Source of the DNA: an uncultured Vampirovibrio sp.
GTDB taxonomy: Bacteria; Cyanobacteriota; Vampirovibrionia; Gastranaerophilales; Gastranaerophilaceae
Assembly: GCA_910584405.1 (NCBI GenBank)
Contig: CAJUAL010000003.1
Location: forward strand, 136,175 to 200,174
Direction of reading: 5' to 3'
DNA: 64,000 nucleotides
Shown here piece after piece: positions 50,163 through 58,713 of this stretch. Below the pieces are notes generated by a model, which was not told the DNA's origin, did not search any database, and was given only the letters and a program-made list of their open reading frames with translations. The stretch's first letter is position 1; each line of letters opens with the position of its first letter. The position numbers were made by a program, and so were the translations under genes.

Positions 50163-51239
50163 TTAGTTCAGTTTTTTAGCGTTTTTTAATTCATCGTCAT
50201 TAACTGCTTCTTTTTTCTTAGCTTGTTCCGCATCAATTTGTTTATTGATAATAACAGTTTGGGCGATTTGAATAATATTGCTTGTAATTAAGTATAACAA
50301 AACACCTGCAGGAATCGGGATTATTACAAAAGTTGCAATAATCATCAACGGCATAAATGTTCCCATAGATTTTTGTAATGCTTGTTGAGTCGGGTCTGTA
50401 GAATCGGTTTTGTTCATTGCCATCATAATTTTTTGAGAAATATACATTGTTATAGCAAATAGTACGATTAACAGAACTACATCCCAGTGAAGAGTTTTGT
50501 TTACAGGAGTTGTCGGAACGTCAGCTATCATAAGTCCGTCATGTCTTGTAAATGTTACTGTTTCATTTTCTCTTATATTACTGTTTGTTATTACAACTTC
50601 AGCTTTTTCAACTTGTTCAAGCTGGCTGAATTTTAATTTTATATGGTCTAAGCTGAATGAAAATTCAGTATCTTTTCCCGGTTCAAGTTCACCTTGAATG
50701 TCAAGTGCTTGAGCTGGATCTGTTATTTTTACGTTCTTTATTGTTTCATTGTCTTTTAAGTATATAGTTGCGGTGTTTCCAAGGATAAATTTGTCACCTT
50801 TTGCAGCACCCAGAGTTCCGTTTTCTGAAATACCGGCAGTTGCTCTCATTGTTGTTGCTAAACTTTTAACAAACAAGAAATGTTGATCACCTGCAACTTG
50901 AATAAATTGAGGGCTTATTAATGCTGAATATAACAAGATAAATATCGGCATTTGGATTAGTAAAGGTAAGCAACCGCCCATAGGATTGAATTTGTGTTCT
51001 TTATAAAACTCCATCATTTTTTGCTGCATAACCTGCGGGTTACTTTGATATCTGTCTTGTATTGCTTTTAATTTAGGTTGAAGTGTTTGCATCATCTTCA
51101 TTGAACGTTGCTGCTGAACATTCAAATGCCACATTGCTGCACGAACAATTATTGTAAGCAAAATAATCGCTAATCCGTAGTTTCCTACATACTTAGCCAG
51201 TACACTTAAAAATTTTATGGTTAATGTAATAAAATCCAC
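50163..51239 (-). CDS. yidC: Membrane protein insertase YidC/Oxa1
   Basis: 358 residues. The conserved insertase core has 'YGLAIILLTIIVRAAMWHLN' (with the functional Arg), 'MKMMQTLQPKLKAIQDRYQS' (cytoplasmic helical hairpin), 'NPMGGCLPLLIQMPIFILLY' and two C-terminal helices ('FMPLMIIATFVIIPIPAGVL'). A periplasmic-type beta insert lies between membrane segments (about residues 140-240), rather than the large N-terminal P1 domain of proteobacteria, as in the cyanobacterial form. It inserts membrane proteins with or without SecYEG. Confidence 0.94.
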   Translation of the reverse strand: MDFITLTIKFLSVLAKYVGNYGLAIILLTIIVRAAMWHLNVQQQRSMKMMQTLQPKLKAIQDRYQSNPQVMQQKMMEFYKEHKFNPMGGCLPLLIQMPIFILLYSALISPQFIQVAGDQHFLFVKSLATTMRATAGISENGTLGAAKGDKFILGNTATIYLKDNETIKNVKITDPAQALDIQGELEPGKDTEFSFSLDHIKLKFSQLEQVEKAEVVITNSNIRENETVTFTRHDGLMIADVPTTPVNKTLHWDVVLLIVLFAITMYISQKIMMAMNKTDSTDPTQQALQKSMGTFMPLMIIATFVIIPIPAGVLLYLITSNIIQIAQTVIINKQIDAEQAKKKEAVNDDELKNAKKLN

Positions 51240-51359
51240 TTTCTATCCCTCATCTAACTTAAAACTGTTTATTTCAATTAAAATAATATTAACATGAACA
51301 AGTTCATATAGCAAACACAAAATAGCGAGAGTTTATTTATCGGATAATCAAGGCTTTCA

Positions 51360-51406
51360 AATAAAAAAGACCCACCAAAGTGAGTCTTTTTAAATGGTCG
51401 GGATGA
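51360..51406. repeat. Terminator plus tRNA-Pro 3'-end duplication, copy 1
   Basis: 47 bp matching 51519-51565 except for two bases. It contains the terminator hairpin AAAAAAGACxCACCAAAGTGxGTCTTTTT type stem and the final TCGGGATGA of the tRNA. Confidence 0.75.
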
Positions 51407-51518
51407 TGCCGATATCGTAGGCGAAGTATGAGCCGTACGAGAAAGGTATGCAGCCAGCAGATTTTTAGCGAAAGCGTAAAAAATCGCGTGCGTGCTCACG
51501 ATGTAATCGTGGAATCCC
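51407..51518. other. GC-richer spacer between the duplicated tRNA-Pro ends
   Basis: 112 bp, non-coding, GC-richer than the region. No gene or RNA recognised; composition resembles the spacers at 35842-35983 and 14853-14966. Confidence 0.35.
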
Positions 51519-51565
51519 AATAAAAAAGACCCACCAAAGTGAGTCTTTTTTATTGGTCGGGATGA
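51519..51565 (-). terminator. Terminator of tRNA-Pro (duplication copy 2)
   Basis: AAAAAAGACCCACCAAAG... pairs with the complementary arm ending GTCTTTTTT directly downstream of the tRNA 3' end on the minus strand. It is the intact member of the 47-bp duplicate pair. Confidence 0.65.
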
Positions 51566-51630
51566 CACGATTCGAACGTGCGACCCCCTCGTCCCAAGCG
51601 AGGTGCGCTACCAAGCTGCGCTACATCCCG
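51557..51630 (-). tRNA. tRNA-Pro (anticodon UGG)
   Basis: 74 nt on the minus strand: acceptor CGGGATG/CATCCCG fully paired with C1-G72 as usual for bacterial tRNA-Pro, D arm GCGC/GCGC, anticodon stem CCTCG/CGAGG with loop CTTGGGA (anticodon UGG), T arm GCACG-TTCGAAT-CGTGT, discriminator A. CCA is not encoded. Confidence 0.95.
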
Positions 51631-51708
51631 GCGGGGTCTTTACTCTATTTATATTAGGATAAACATTTTTAAATGTCAAGCCGGTTGTTTTTGATTTAAT
51701 GTTTACAC

Positions 51709-53118
51709 CTAAAATCTGAAATATATAAACGGATTGTATGTGTTTGCGGCAATTGCAGAGGCTGATAATACAAATAATATTAATAACCACAAATTAATCA
51801 TTGCTCTTGCGAATTTGTTTTTAATATCAAGAATATTTTTAAATAGCGGAACTGAGCATAAAATTGCAGTAATTAATATTATAACTTGTGTTGTGTCTAT
51901 ATAATATGGTAGTTCATACATGATTTTATTGGTATGAATATTCAATAATCCAAACATATTCATTAAATATTGCCATGCATATGTCATGTTATCCGCTCTG
52001 AACATTACCCAACCGATAATGAATATTAAAATACAATATAAATGTTGTAATGTTTTTATCCACCATTTTGTATATTTTTGTTCAAATTCTTTGATATTAA
52101 TAATTTTTTCGGCAATTATAAATAATCCGTGCCAAAGTCCCCAGACTACAAAGTTCCATGCCGCGCCATGCCAGATTCCCGTTAAAAGAAAAACTATTCC
52201 AAGATTTCTCAGAGTTTTTATTTTGCCTGTTCTGTTACCGCCAAGCGGTATGTAAACGTACTGTTTGAACCATGTTGATAAAGAAATGTGCCATCTACGC
52301 CAAAATTCGGTTATGGATTTTGAAATATACGGATAGTTGAAGTTCTCTAAGAATCTGAAGCCGAAAATAAGTCCCAAGCCTATTGCCATATCAGAGTATC
52401 CGCTAAAATCAAAGTATAACTGGAAAGAATAAGATAAAGCTCCGAGCCAGGCTGTAAAGTGAGAGAATGTATGAGGATCTTGAATAAATATTTTATCAGC
52501 AATCGCTCCCATTGTGTTTGCAATAAGCATTTTTTTTGCTAATCCGATAATGAATCGTTTTACTCCCAGATTGACTTTTTCAAAGTTTACTTCGCGCGAG
52601 TCTATTTGTTCAGCTACATCATGGTATTTTACAATCGGACCGGCTATTAGTTGAGGGAATAAACAAATATAAAGTGCAAGTTTATAGATATCTTTTTGCA
52701 CATTACATTCTTTTCTGTAAACATCTACTACATATGATAATGCTTGAAATGTATAAAAAGAGATTCCTATCGGCATAATTATGTTTAGAGGATGTATATG
52801 AGCGTGGAAAATTCCGTTAAAATTCTCAATTAAAAAGTTAAAATATTTAAAATAGATTAAAAATCCTAAATTTGCAGTTATAGTCAAATAGAGAATAAGT
52901 TTTTTCTTATGTTGAAACTTATCAATGGCAATTGCTCCAAAGTAGTTAATTAAAATGGTTAAAAGCATTATTGCAAGGTATTTAGGTTCTCCCCAAGCGT
53001 AGAAAATTATACTTGCAATAAGTAAAATAGGATTATGAAGTTCTTTTTTGCTAACTAAGTACAGCAAAAGCACTATCGGTAAAAACATAAATACAAATGT
53101 CATTGAACTGAAAAGCAT
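51709..53118 (-). CDS. MBOAT-family O-acyltransferase (AlgI-like)
   Basis: 469 residues with about 10-12 membrane helices. AlgI/DltB motifs: 'PIGISFYTFQALSYVVDVYR', 'FPQLIAGPIVKYHDVAEQI', 'YFDFSGYSDMAIGLGLIFGF', 'EFWRRWHISLSTWFKQYVYI' and the active-site His region 'LTGIWHGAAWNFVVWGLWHG'. It carries an acyl (usually acetyl) group across the membrane for O-acetylation of a surface glycan. Partner of the AlgJ-like gene 2 bp upstream in the same operon. Confidence 0.94.
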   Translation of the reverse strand: MLFSSMTFVFMFLPIVLLLYLVSKKELHNPILLIASIIFYAWGEPKYLAIMLLTILINYFGAIAIDKFQHKKKLILYLTITANLGFLIYFKYFNFLIENFNGIFHAHIHPLNIIMPIGISFYTFQALSYVVDVYRKECNVQKDIYKLALYICLFPQLIAGPIVKYHDVAEQIDSREVNFEKVNLGVKRFIIGLAKKMLIANTMGAIADKIFIQDPHTFSHFTAWLGALSYSFQLYFDFSGYSDMAIGLGLIFGFRFLENFNYPYISKSITEFWRRWHISLSTWFKQYVYIPLGGNRTGKIKTLRNLGIVFLLTGIWHGAAWNFVVWGLWHGLFIIAEKIINIKEFEQKYTKWWIKTLQHLYCILIFIIGWVMFRADNMTYAWQYLMNMFGLLNIHTNKIMYELPYYIDTTQVIILITAILCSVPLFKNILDIKNKFARAMINLWLLILFVLSASAIAANTYNPFIYFRF

Positions 53119-53120
53119 TA

Positions 53121-54398
53121 TTAAATATCCTCCAATGCTGATATTTCTGTTAATTTTGGCAGAAGTCTTTCGACTGTTTCAAGAATAATTATGTCGTTAT
53201 TATTTATTTCATCTTTATCAACATCATATTTCCAAATGTATTTAGAATTTTTAAAATCTTTTGATAAGTAAGGTATAAGATTTACGGTAAAAGAATCCCT
53301 GTACATTAAAAGATTATATTGGCTTTCTTTATTAGAACAAGACTGAATATCTCTTACTGTTGCTGTTTGCTTACAATAGTTATTTTCGTTTTGTGTTTTT
53401 ATAATTGGTTCTTGTTCTTTTTTTGTTTTAAGAATTTTAGGCAGCATTTTGTTTAAATCTCCTGAAAATTCTTGATAGGAAATTGATTCAATTTTATCTG
53501 TAGTCAGTTTATTATTAAAGTCTTTGTTTATTGTATTTATTATTTCACTATAACCATAGTATGCTCCTAAGTGGTTCCAGTGAGTGTCTGTTTTATAATA
53601 TAACAAGTTTTCCTTTTTATGTTCTGTAATTGTGTCGTAAAGATATAAAACATTAATGTCTGTATTGTTTTGTAAATGATTTTTTAGTTGATTAGCTCTG
53701 CTGTCGGTATCAGGGTTTACTTTTTTTATACTTTGCGGGTAGTATTCTCCATATATTTTGTTTTTATCCGGTGCAATAACAAAGTAGAATTTTTTATTCC
53801 TTTTTTTACAGTAATTATTTATTGATGTAAGGTAATTTGTTATTTGCACTAATTCATTTTCAGAAAACATGTTGCTGTTTTGGTAATTTTCTATACTGTT
53901 TTCGCCTTTATAAAACAACCAGTTCTCATCACCTTTTAGGACTCTTGTTGTTTGCCAATTTTTATTACAAATTGTAGTTAACGAATTTATTTCGTATAGC
54001 AGGTTTTTTAAGTAAAATCTATCGTTAAACCAGTTATCAAAGTCTTTTCCGAAGTTATAGTTTAATTCTCCCGAGTTTTTTATCAGCGATTTATATTGTG
54101 CAAGCTTACGGTTTTCTTTTTTAGATACCGCATTTTGGTTAATATGTGACATTGGAATGAAAAGCATTACAAAAAATACTGTTAGAAATATTATTTCAAT
54201 ACGTGATTGTTTTTGTATATTTTTAAAATCCGCAAGATAGGATGTTAATTTTAAGCTAAGTAAGTATCCGCAGATTAATATAATTAAAAACGGATATAGG
54301 TTAAATACTAATTTATTACTTGTTACAATCCATATTTTGTGAGTGAGTAGAAGTAATACGATTGTGACAATAAAACTAAGATAATATCTCTTTTTCAT
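53121..54398 (-). CDS. AlgJ/AlgX-like SGNH-type acetyltransferase partner of MBOAT
   Basis: 425 residues. Two N-terminal hydrophobic segments are followed by an extracytoplasmic domain with 'FNDRFYLKNLLYEINSLTTI', 'FVIAPDKNKIYGEYYPQSIK', 'YYKTDTHWNHLGAYYGYSEI' (DxxHW motif) and 'LLMYRDSFTVNLIPYLSKDF' (Ser). These are the ALGX/DHHW catalytic motifs. The protein would accept acetyl from the MBOAT and place it on a polysaccharide or peptidoglycan. The glycan is not identified; no alginate genes are present. First gene of the pair. Confidence 0.82.
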   Translation of the reverse strand: MKKRYYLSFIVTIVLLLLTHKIWIVTSNKLVFNLYPFLIILICGYLLSLKLTSYLADFKNIQKQSRIEIIFLTVFFVMLFIPMSHINQNAVSKKENRKLAQYKSLIKNSGELNYNFGKDFDNWFNDRFYLKNLLYEINSLTTICNKNWQTTRVLKGDENWLFYKGENSIENYQNSNMFSENELVQITNYLTSINNYCKKRNKKFYFVIAPDKNKIYGEYYPQSIKKVNPDTDSRANQLKNHLQNNTDINVLYLYDTITEHKKENLLYYKTDTHWNHLGAYYGYSEIINTINKDFNNKLTTDKIESISYQEFSGDLNKMLPKILKTKKEQEPIIKTQNENNYCKQTATVRDIQSCSNKESQYNLLMYRDSFTVNLIPYLSKDFKNSKYIWKYDVDKDEINNNDIIILETVERLLPKLTEISALEDI

Positions 54399-54547
54399 AA
54401 TATTATGAATTTTAATGAAAGTTTTTAATTATAGTCAATTAGGCATGTCGGCTATTTTCTATGTATCTTCGCGTGTTGCGGTTTTTGACTATATTCTTTC
54501 AGTACACTGCCTCTTTATTTAATATAATCTATAGACTACAATCAATA

Positions 54548-54557
54548 GAACGCGTTC
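54548..54557. promoter_or_regulatory. GAACGCGTTC palindrome upstream of an XRE gene
   Basis: A perfect 10-bp GC-containing palindrome in AT-rich sequence, 23 bp before the XRE start. Candidate autoregulatory operator. Confidence 0.35.
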
Positions 54558-54580
54558 AATATATCATAAAATTAATTTGT

Positions 54581-54865
54581 ATGCAAGAAGATGATATTTC
54601 AATACAAAAACGTAAAAAACAGGAAATCTTAAATGCTCTTGGAGGTTTAGTTTATCAAGAACGAGCAAGATTAAGCAAGGGGATAAACACTTTTTCTTAT
54701 GAGTATGATATTGGGAATGGTCTTTTGTCACGTCTTGAAAAAGGTAATATCGATACAAAAATAACAACTCTGTGGAAGCTTGCAAATGCGTTCGGGTATA
54801 AATGTTCGGATTTTGTAAAACTTATTGAAGAAAACTTGCCGAATGAATTTAATTTTTATAATTAA
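54581..54865 (+). CDS. XRE-family helix-turn-helix regulator
   Basis: 94 residues from the ATG at 54581: 'EILNALGGLVYQERARLSKG' (helix 1), 'INTFSYEYDIGNGLLSRLEK' (helices 2-3 with the E-K-G turn), and 'TTLWKLANAFGYKCSDFVKL' (helices 4-5). An upstream in-frame ATG at 54461 would add 40 hydrophobic residues with no ribosome site and is rejected. Regulates unknown targets; the palindrome GAACGCGTTC lies just upstream. Confidence 0.8.
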   Translation: MQEDDISIQKRKKQEILNALGGLVYQERARLSKGINTFSYEYDIGNGLLSRLEKGNIDTKITTLWKLANAFGYKCSDFVKLIEENLPNEFNFYN

Positions 54866-54924
54866 AATTTTTACAAATTTAATAATTTAGCCTTTGCGGA
54901 TTTATATGCTATTATTGTTTTATT

Positions 54925-55593
54925 ATGGTAAGACTAATTAATAGTAAAAATATAAAAACAGTAACTGATATTGCATATTCAATTATGCATATTCAGGAAT
55001 TTTTTACATATATTGCAGAGATGGATAATCCGGGAATTACCCCTTGTATTTATGTTATGTGGCATAAGAATCAGTTTGCTGTTTACGGGTTGCAGGATAA
55101 AGGTAATGTCAATATTCTTATAAGTAATTCATTAGACGGTGAGATAGTTTCTTATGTGGTTAAAAGAATGGGATTCCAGACTTGTCGAGGATCTTCAAAA
55201 AGAAAAGGCTCGGTGTCAAGTTCTTTGAAGATGATATCAAAGCTTAAAGACGGTGAAAATATCGCGATAATGGTAGACGGTCCGAGAGGTCCGATTTATA
55301 AAGTTAAACGAGGGGCAATTGTTTTGGCAAGAGAAGCCGGAGTACCTATTGTTCCTATACATTGGTATTCACCAGAACCAACATTTGTTACCCTGCCGTC
55401 TTGGGATAAAATGAAATCTCCTGTTGGACCTTGTCATATTATTAATATTTATGGCAGTCCGATTTATACCGATGGGAAAACGGATGATGAGGTAGCACAA
55501 GAGGTTAGAGAATCTTTATTTAACTTAGAGCGTATTGCTCCAGACAAATTTAAAGAGGCGAAAAAGTTAAAATTATGGCGCAAAAGAAAATAA
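54925..55593 (+). CDS. DUF374-type lysophospholipid/lipid A acyltransferase-like protein
   Basis: 222 residues. Motifs of the DUF374 group: 'CIYVMWHKNQFAVYGLQDKG', 'LISNSLDGEIVSYVVKRMGF', 'CRGSSKRKGSVSSSLKMI' and 'IAIMVDGPRGPIYKVKRGAI'. These proteins are related to LpxL-type and glycerolipid acyltransferases; the W-H and D-G-P-R-G-P boxes hold the catalytic and binding residues. Likely role in outer-membrane lipid or lipid A-like assembly. Coupled to the next gene by a 19-bp overlap. Confidence 0.85.
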   Translation: MVRLINSKNIKTVTDIAYSIMHIQEFFTYIAEMDNPGITPCIYVMWHKNQFAVYGLQDKGNVNILISNSLDGEIVSYVVKRMGFQTCRGSSKRKGSVSSSLKMISKLKDGENIAIMVDGPRGPIYKVKRGAIVLAREAGVPIVPIHWYSPEPTFVTLPSWDKMKSPVGPCHIINIYGSPIYTDGKTDDEVAQEVRESLFNLERIAPDKFKEAKKLKLWRKRK

Positions 55594-56399
55594 ATTTATC
55601 AATATTACAAATGTCTTCTGTTATTGGGGATGTAGATGCTAATATTGAAAAAGTTAAACAAATTATATCAAATGAGCTTATGTCAGATACTGATGTGCTT
55701 GTATTGCCTGAGGTTTGGACTGTCGGTTGGTCTTGTTCTCATTTTCAAGAGTCTGCACAGGATTTAAAAGATAGTTCGGTAATAAGTTTTTTGTCTGATA
55801 TTGCTAAGAATCATAATATTAACATTATCGGCGGAAGTTTTATTACAAAAGACCGTGAAAAGTTTTATAATACCTGCCCAGTTTTGGACAGATTAGGAAA
55901 TCTTGTCGCAATATATAATAAAAATCATTTGTATTCATATTACGGCTGTGATGAGGGTAAATATATTACGGTTGGTGAAGATTTAAAAATGGTTAATTTA
56001 GACGGCGTAAATTACGGGTTGTCAATTTGCTATGATATACGTTTTCCGGAAGTCTACAGAGCTTATGCCAAAGCGGGAGCTGATGTGCTTGTAAATTGTG
56101 CGGCTTGGGGTGCTAAAAAGCCTGTTCCATGGGAAATGATGACAAAATCCAGAGCAATTGAAAATCAATGTTTTATGGCTGCTTTAACACAATCCGGATA
56201 TATTGAGAACGGTGAGTATAATCTTGGCGAATCAAGGGTTATTGATTATAACGGTAATGAACTTGTTTCAATTATGAGCGGAGAAGGTATTGCATCTTCT
56301 GTTATTGATATTGATTCAATGTATGAATTTCGTGCAAAAGCACCTATTTTAAATGATATTAAAGATAACTATGAGGTAAAAGTTTTATGCGTAAAATAA
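55575..56399 (+). CDS. Carbon-nitrogen hydrolase, omega-amidase-like
   Basis: 274 residues of the nitrilase superfamily with the Glu-Lys-Cys triad: Glu in 'VLVLPEVWTVGW', Lys in 'AIYNKNHLYSYYG', Cys in 'GLSICYDIRFPEVYRAYAKA'. The 'CYDIRFPE' context is typical of NIT2/YafV omega-amidases that hydrolyse alpha-ketoglutaramate or ketosuccinamate. Other amide substrates remain possible. Overlaps both neighbours (19 bp and 13 bp), so it is cotranscribed with the acyltransferase and PBP4. Confidence 0.88.
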   Translation: MAQKKINLSILQMSSVIGDVDANIEKVKQIISNELMSDTDVLVLPEVWTVGWSCSHFQESAQDLKDSSVISFLSDIAKNHNINIIGGSFITKDREKFYNTCPVLDRLGNLVAIYNKNHLYSYYGCDEGKYITVGEDLKMVNLDGVNYGLSICYDIRFPEVYRAYAKAGADVLVNCAAWGAKKPVPWEMMTKSRAIENQCFMAALTQSGYIENGEYNLGESRVIDYNGNELVSIMSGEGIASSVIDIDSMYEFRAKAPILNDIKDNYEVKVLCVK

Positions 56400-57736
56400 T
56401 TGCTTTGTTATTTACATTATTTATAACTGCAAATTTAGTAAATGCTGAATCTATAACAAAATCCATAATTTCAGCGGGTGTAAATAAAGCTTCTGTGTCT
56501 GTTTCTATTAAAGATGTTGCGACAGGAAACAGGGTATATTCTTTGAATGAAAAGAAACCGATGATTCCGGCATCTACATTGAAATTAATAACAACTTCAG
56601 CCTCTGTAGATACTTTAGGTAAGGATTTTAAGTATGTTACAACATTATATAAAAGTACTAATAATGATTTGTATTTAAAGCTTTCAGGCGACCCGTTATT
56701 AGCTTCTTCTGATCTGTCGCAGTTGGTTGCATCTGCTAAGTTAAAAAATATTGAACCGAAGACTTTTTATATTGATGATACAGTGTTTGATACTGTCGAA
56801 TGGGGTGAAGGTTGGCAGTGGGATGATGAGATGAATCCTCTTATGCCAAAGTTTAGTGCTTACAATCTGGATAAAAACCTTTTAAAAATTGAAATTAATC
56901 CGACATCAGACAAAAGACCTGCGGTTATTTCTGTTAAACCTTTTTATCCGCTGACTTTTATGAACCTGTTAACAACAGATTCTACGGTGCCGACAAATGT
57001 AAAATTTGAGAGAAATAATGATATCGCGTCAAACTTGATAAATGTTTCAGGGACTGTTGCAAAGTTTTATACCGTAATGATGCCTGTAACGAATCCTAAG
57101 ATGTATTTTACTTTGCGTTTGGAATCGGTGATAAGAAATAAAAAGTTAGAATATTTTGCTCCTATAAAAAATGCTAAATTACCTGAAAAAAATATTTATG
57201 TAGTTGATAAAATTGAACATGATATTGAGCCGATAATCTCAGCTATTTTGAAAAACAGTAATAATTTTTACGCGGAAACTTTGTTTAAAACAGCAGGTGC
57301 AGTATTTGCAGATTCTATTGGCAGCCGTGAAGCTTCTTTGAAAATGCTTGATAATTATCTGTCAAAATCTGATATAAATTCAGAAGATATTAAAGTTGTT
57401 GACGGCAGCGGAGTTTCTAAAAACAATCTGGTTACTGCGGATTTTATGTCAGATTTTCTTGTAATGAAGGCTAAAGATGAAAACTTTGATAATTTTAAAA
57501 CGATGCTTCCGACATCAGGTGAAGGTACATTAAAAGACAGAATGTTATATTTTAAAAATAATTTGTATGCTAAAACAGGTACCTTATCTGATACAAGTTC
57601 AATAGCAGGCTATATAACCTCTCGAAGAGGAAAAGTTTACGCTTTTGATATTATGATTCATGATGCTAAAACTTCACCTTCAGATAAAAAGTTTATAGAA
57701 GAACAAATTCTTAGAAATATTTACGCAAATTACTAA
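56387..57736 (+). CDS. dacB: D-Ala-D-Ala carboxypeptidase/endopeptidase, PBP4 (DacB) type
   Basis: 449 residues with a Sec signal 'IIALLFTLFITANLVNAES'. Catalytic motifs of class C PBPs: SxxK in 'MIPASTLKLITTSASVDTLG', SxN in 'VVDGSGVSKNNLVTADFM', and KTG in 'LYAKTGTLSDTSSIAGYITS'. A long insertion between the first two motifs is the extra domain of PBP4. It trims or opens peptidoglycan cross-bridges outside the cytoplasmic membrane. In contrast to the CHAP and SLT hydrolases here, it uses a normal signal peptide. Confidence 0.94.
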   Translation: MRKIIALLFTLFITANLVNAESITKSIISAGVNKASVSVSIKDVATGNRVYSLNEKKPMIPASTLKLITTSASVDTLGKDFKYVTTLYKSTNNDLYLKLSGDPLLASSDLSQLVASAKLKNIEPKTFYIDDTVFDTVEWGEGWQWDDEMNPLMPKFSAYNLDKNLLKIEINPTSDKRPAVISVKPFYPLTFMNLLTTDSTVPTNVKFERNNDIASNLINVSGTVAKFYTVMMPVTNPKMYFTLRLESVIRNKKLEYFAPIKNAKLPEKNIYVVDKIEHDIEPIISAILKNSNNFYAETLFKTAGAVFADSIGSREASLKMLDNYLSKSDINSEDIKVVDGSGVSKNNLVTADFMSDFLVMKAKDENFDNFKTMLPTSGEGTLKDRMLYFKNNLYAKTGTLSDTSSIAGYITSRRGKVYAFDIMIHDAKTSPSDKKFIEEQILRNIYANY

Positions 57737-57753
57737 TAAAAAGGAAAAATAAA

Positions 57754-58632
57754 ATGTACGAACCTGACGTTACCGTAATAACAACAACTTCAAATATCGT
57801 AGAGCATGAGCAGGCAGATGATTTTACTCTGCTGGTAAATCTTTTAGACCGTCAAACTTATCCTCAGATTGAACATCTGGTAATCGATAATGGTTCTACT
57901 GACGGAACTATTGATTTGTTAAAAGACTATAAAAACTTAGGTTATCTAAACTTTTTTACGGAACCTGATAATGGAAAATTTGAAGCTTATAATAAAGGTT
58001 TGATGCGAGCTAAGGGAAAATACGTTTCTTTTATAAGCTGTGATGATTTTTATCATGATATTACAGCAATACAAGATATTGTTGACTTAATGGAACAGGA
58101 AGATGCGGATTTTTGTTTCTTCCCGTCATATTGTGTTCACCCTGAAGGGTATGCGTTTCAATTTGTTCCTGCAATATTAAATACTTTTCAGGTAACTCCA
58201 TGCCCAAGACAGGCTATGTTTTTTAAACGTACAGCTTTAGAATCTGTTCGCGGTTTTGATGATAAGTTTAAATTACTTGCTGATTACGATCTTCAAATAA
58301 GATTATTGTTAAACGGTTTTCATGGTGTATACTTTGAACGTAATGTTATGACCTATAAACTTGGCGAGCAGGGTATGAAACGCATAACTCAAGTAGAAGC
58401 AGAATGCAGCCATATATTTTATAAGAATTATAAAAATCTTTATCCGATGACAAATGATGTTTTAGACAGAATGGTTAAATACTCTGAAATACCAAAACCT
58501 TTATTGGAAAAACTTTCAACGAATTTTGCTCCTGAGGATAAAGAACTGTTTTTCCAAATGTATGAGCAGATGTATACGGTAAGAAATGAAGCTATTAAAG
58601 AACAACGCGCAAGAGAGCGTCGTAACAGGTAA
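57754..58632 (+). CDS. Family 2 glycosyltransferase
   Basis: 292 residues with a GT-A fold: 'VTVITTTSNIVEHEQ', 'YPQIEHLVIDNGSTDGTIDL', 'FTEPDNGKFEAYNKGLMRAK', the metal-binding acidic pair in 'YVSFISCDDFYHD', and 'FDDKFKLLADYDLQIRLLLN'. Adds a sugar to a lipid-linked or surface glycan. Acceptor and donor are not readable. Ribosome site AAGGA. In line with the oxidoreductase and CDP-alcohol transferase genes that follow. Confidence 0.9.
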   Translation: MYEPDVTVITTTSNIVEHEQADDFTLLVNLLDRQTYPQIEHLVIDNGSTDGTIDLLKDYKNLGYLNFFTEPDNGKFEAYNKGLMRAKGKYVSFISCDDFYHDITAIQDIVDLMEQEDADFCFFPSYCVHPEGYAFQFVPAILNTFQVTPCPRQAMFFKRTALESVRGFDDKFKLLADYDLQIRLLLNGFHGVYFERNVMTYKLGEQGMKRITQVEAECSHIFYKNYKNLYPMTNDVLDRMVKYSEIPKPLLEKLSTNFAPEDKELFFQMYEQMYTVRNEAIKEQRARERRNR

Positions 58633-58713
58633 TAGTTTTGTAATAAATTTGCAAAATAAAATTTGACGGATTATAATTACAATAAGAGATAAAATAAAGA
58701 AAGATAGGGAAGT

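Noticed and set aside
51360..51565. CRISPR-like repeat pair
   Set aside because: Only two copies, each a terminator plus tRNA end with a long spacer; no array and no cas genes.
51278..51568. Minus-strand open frame over the tRNA-Pro end duplication
   Set aside because: The repeated peptide segments simply reflect the duplicated terminator and tRNA end.
54461..54580. 40-residue N-terminal extension of the XRE protein
   Set aside because: No ribosome site, hydrophobic and unlike XRE proteins; the palindrome falls inside it, which suits an upstream control region better.
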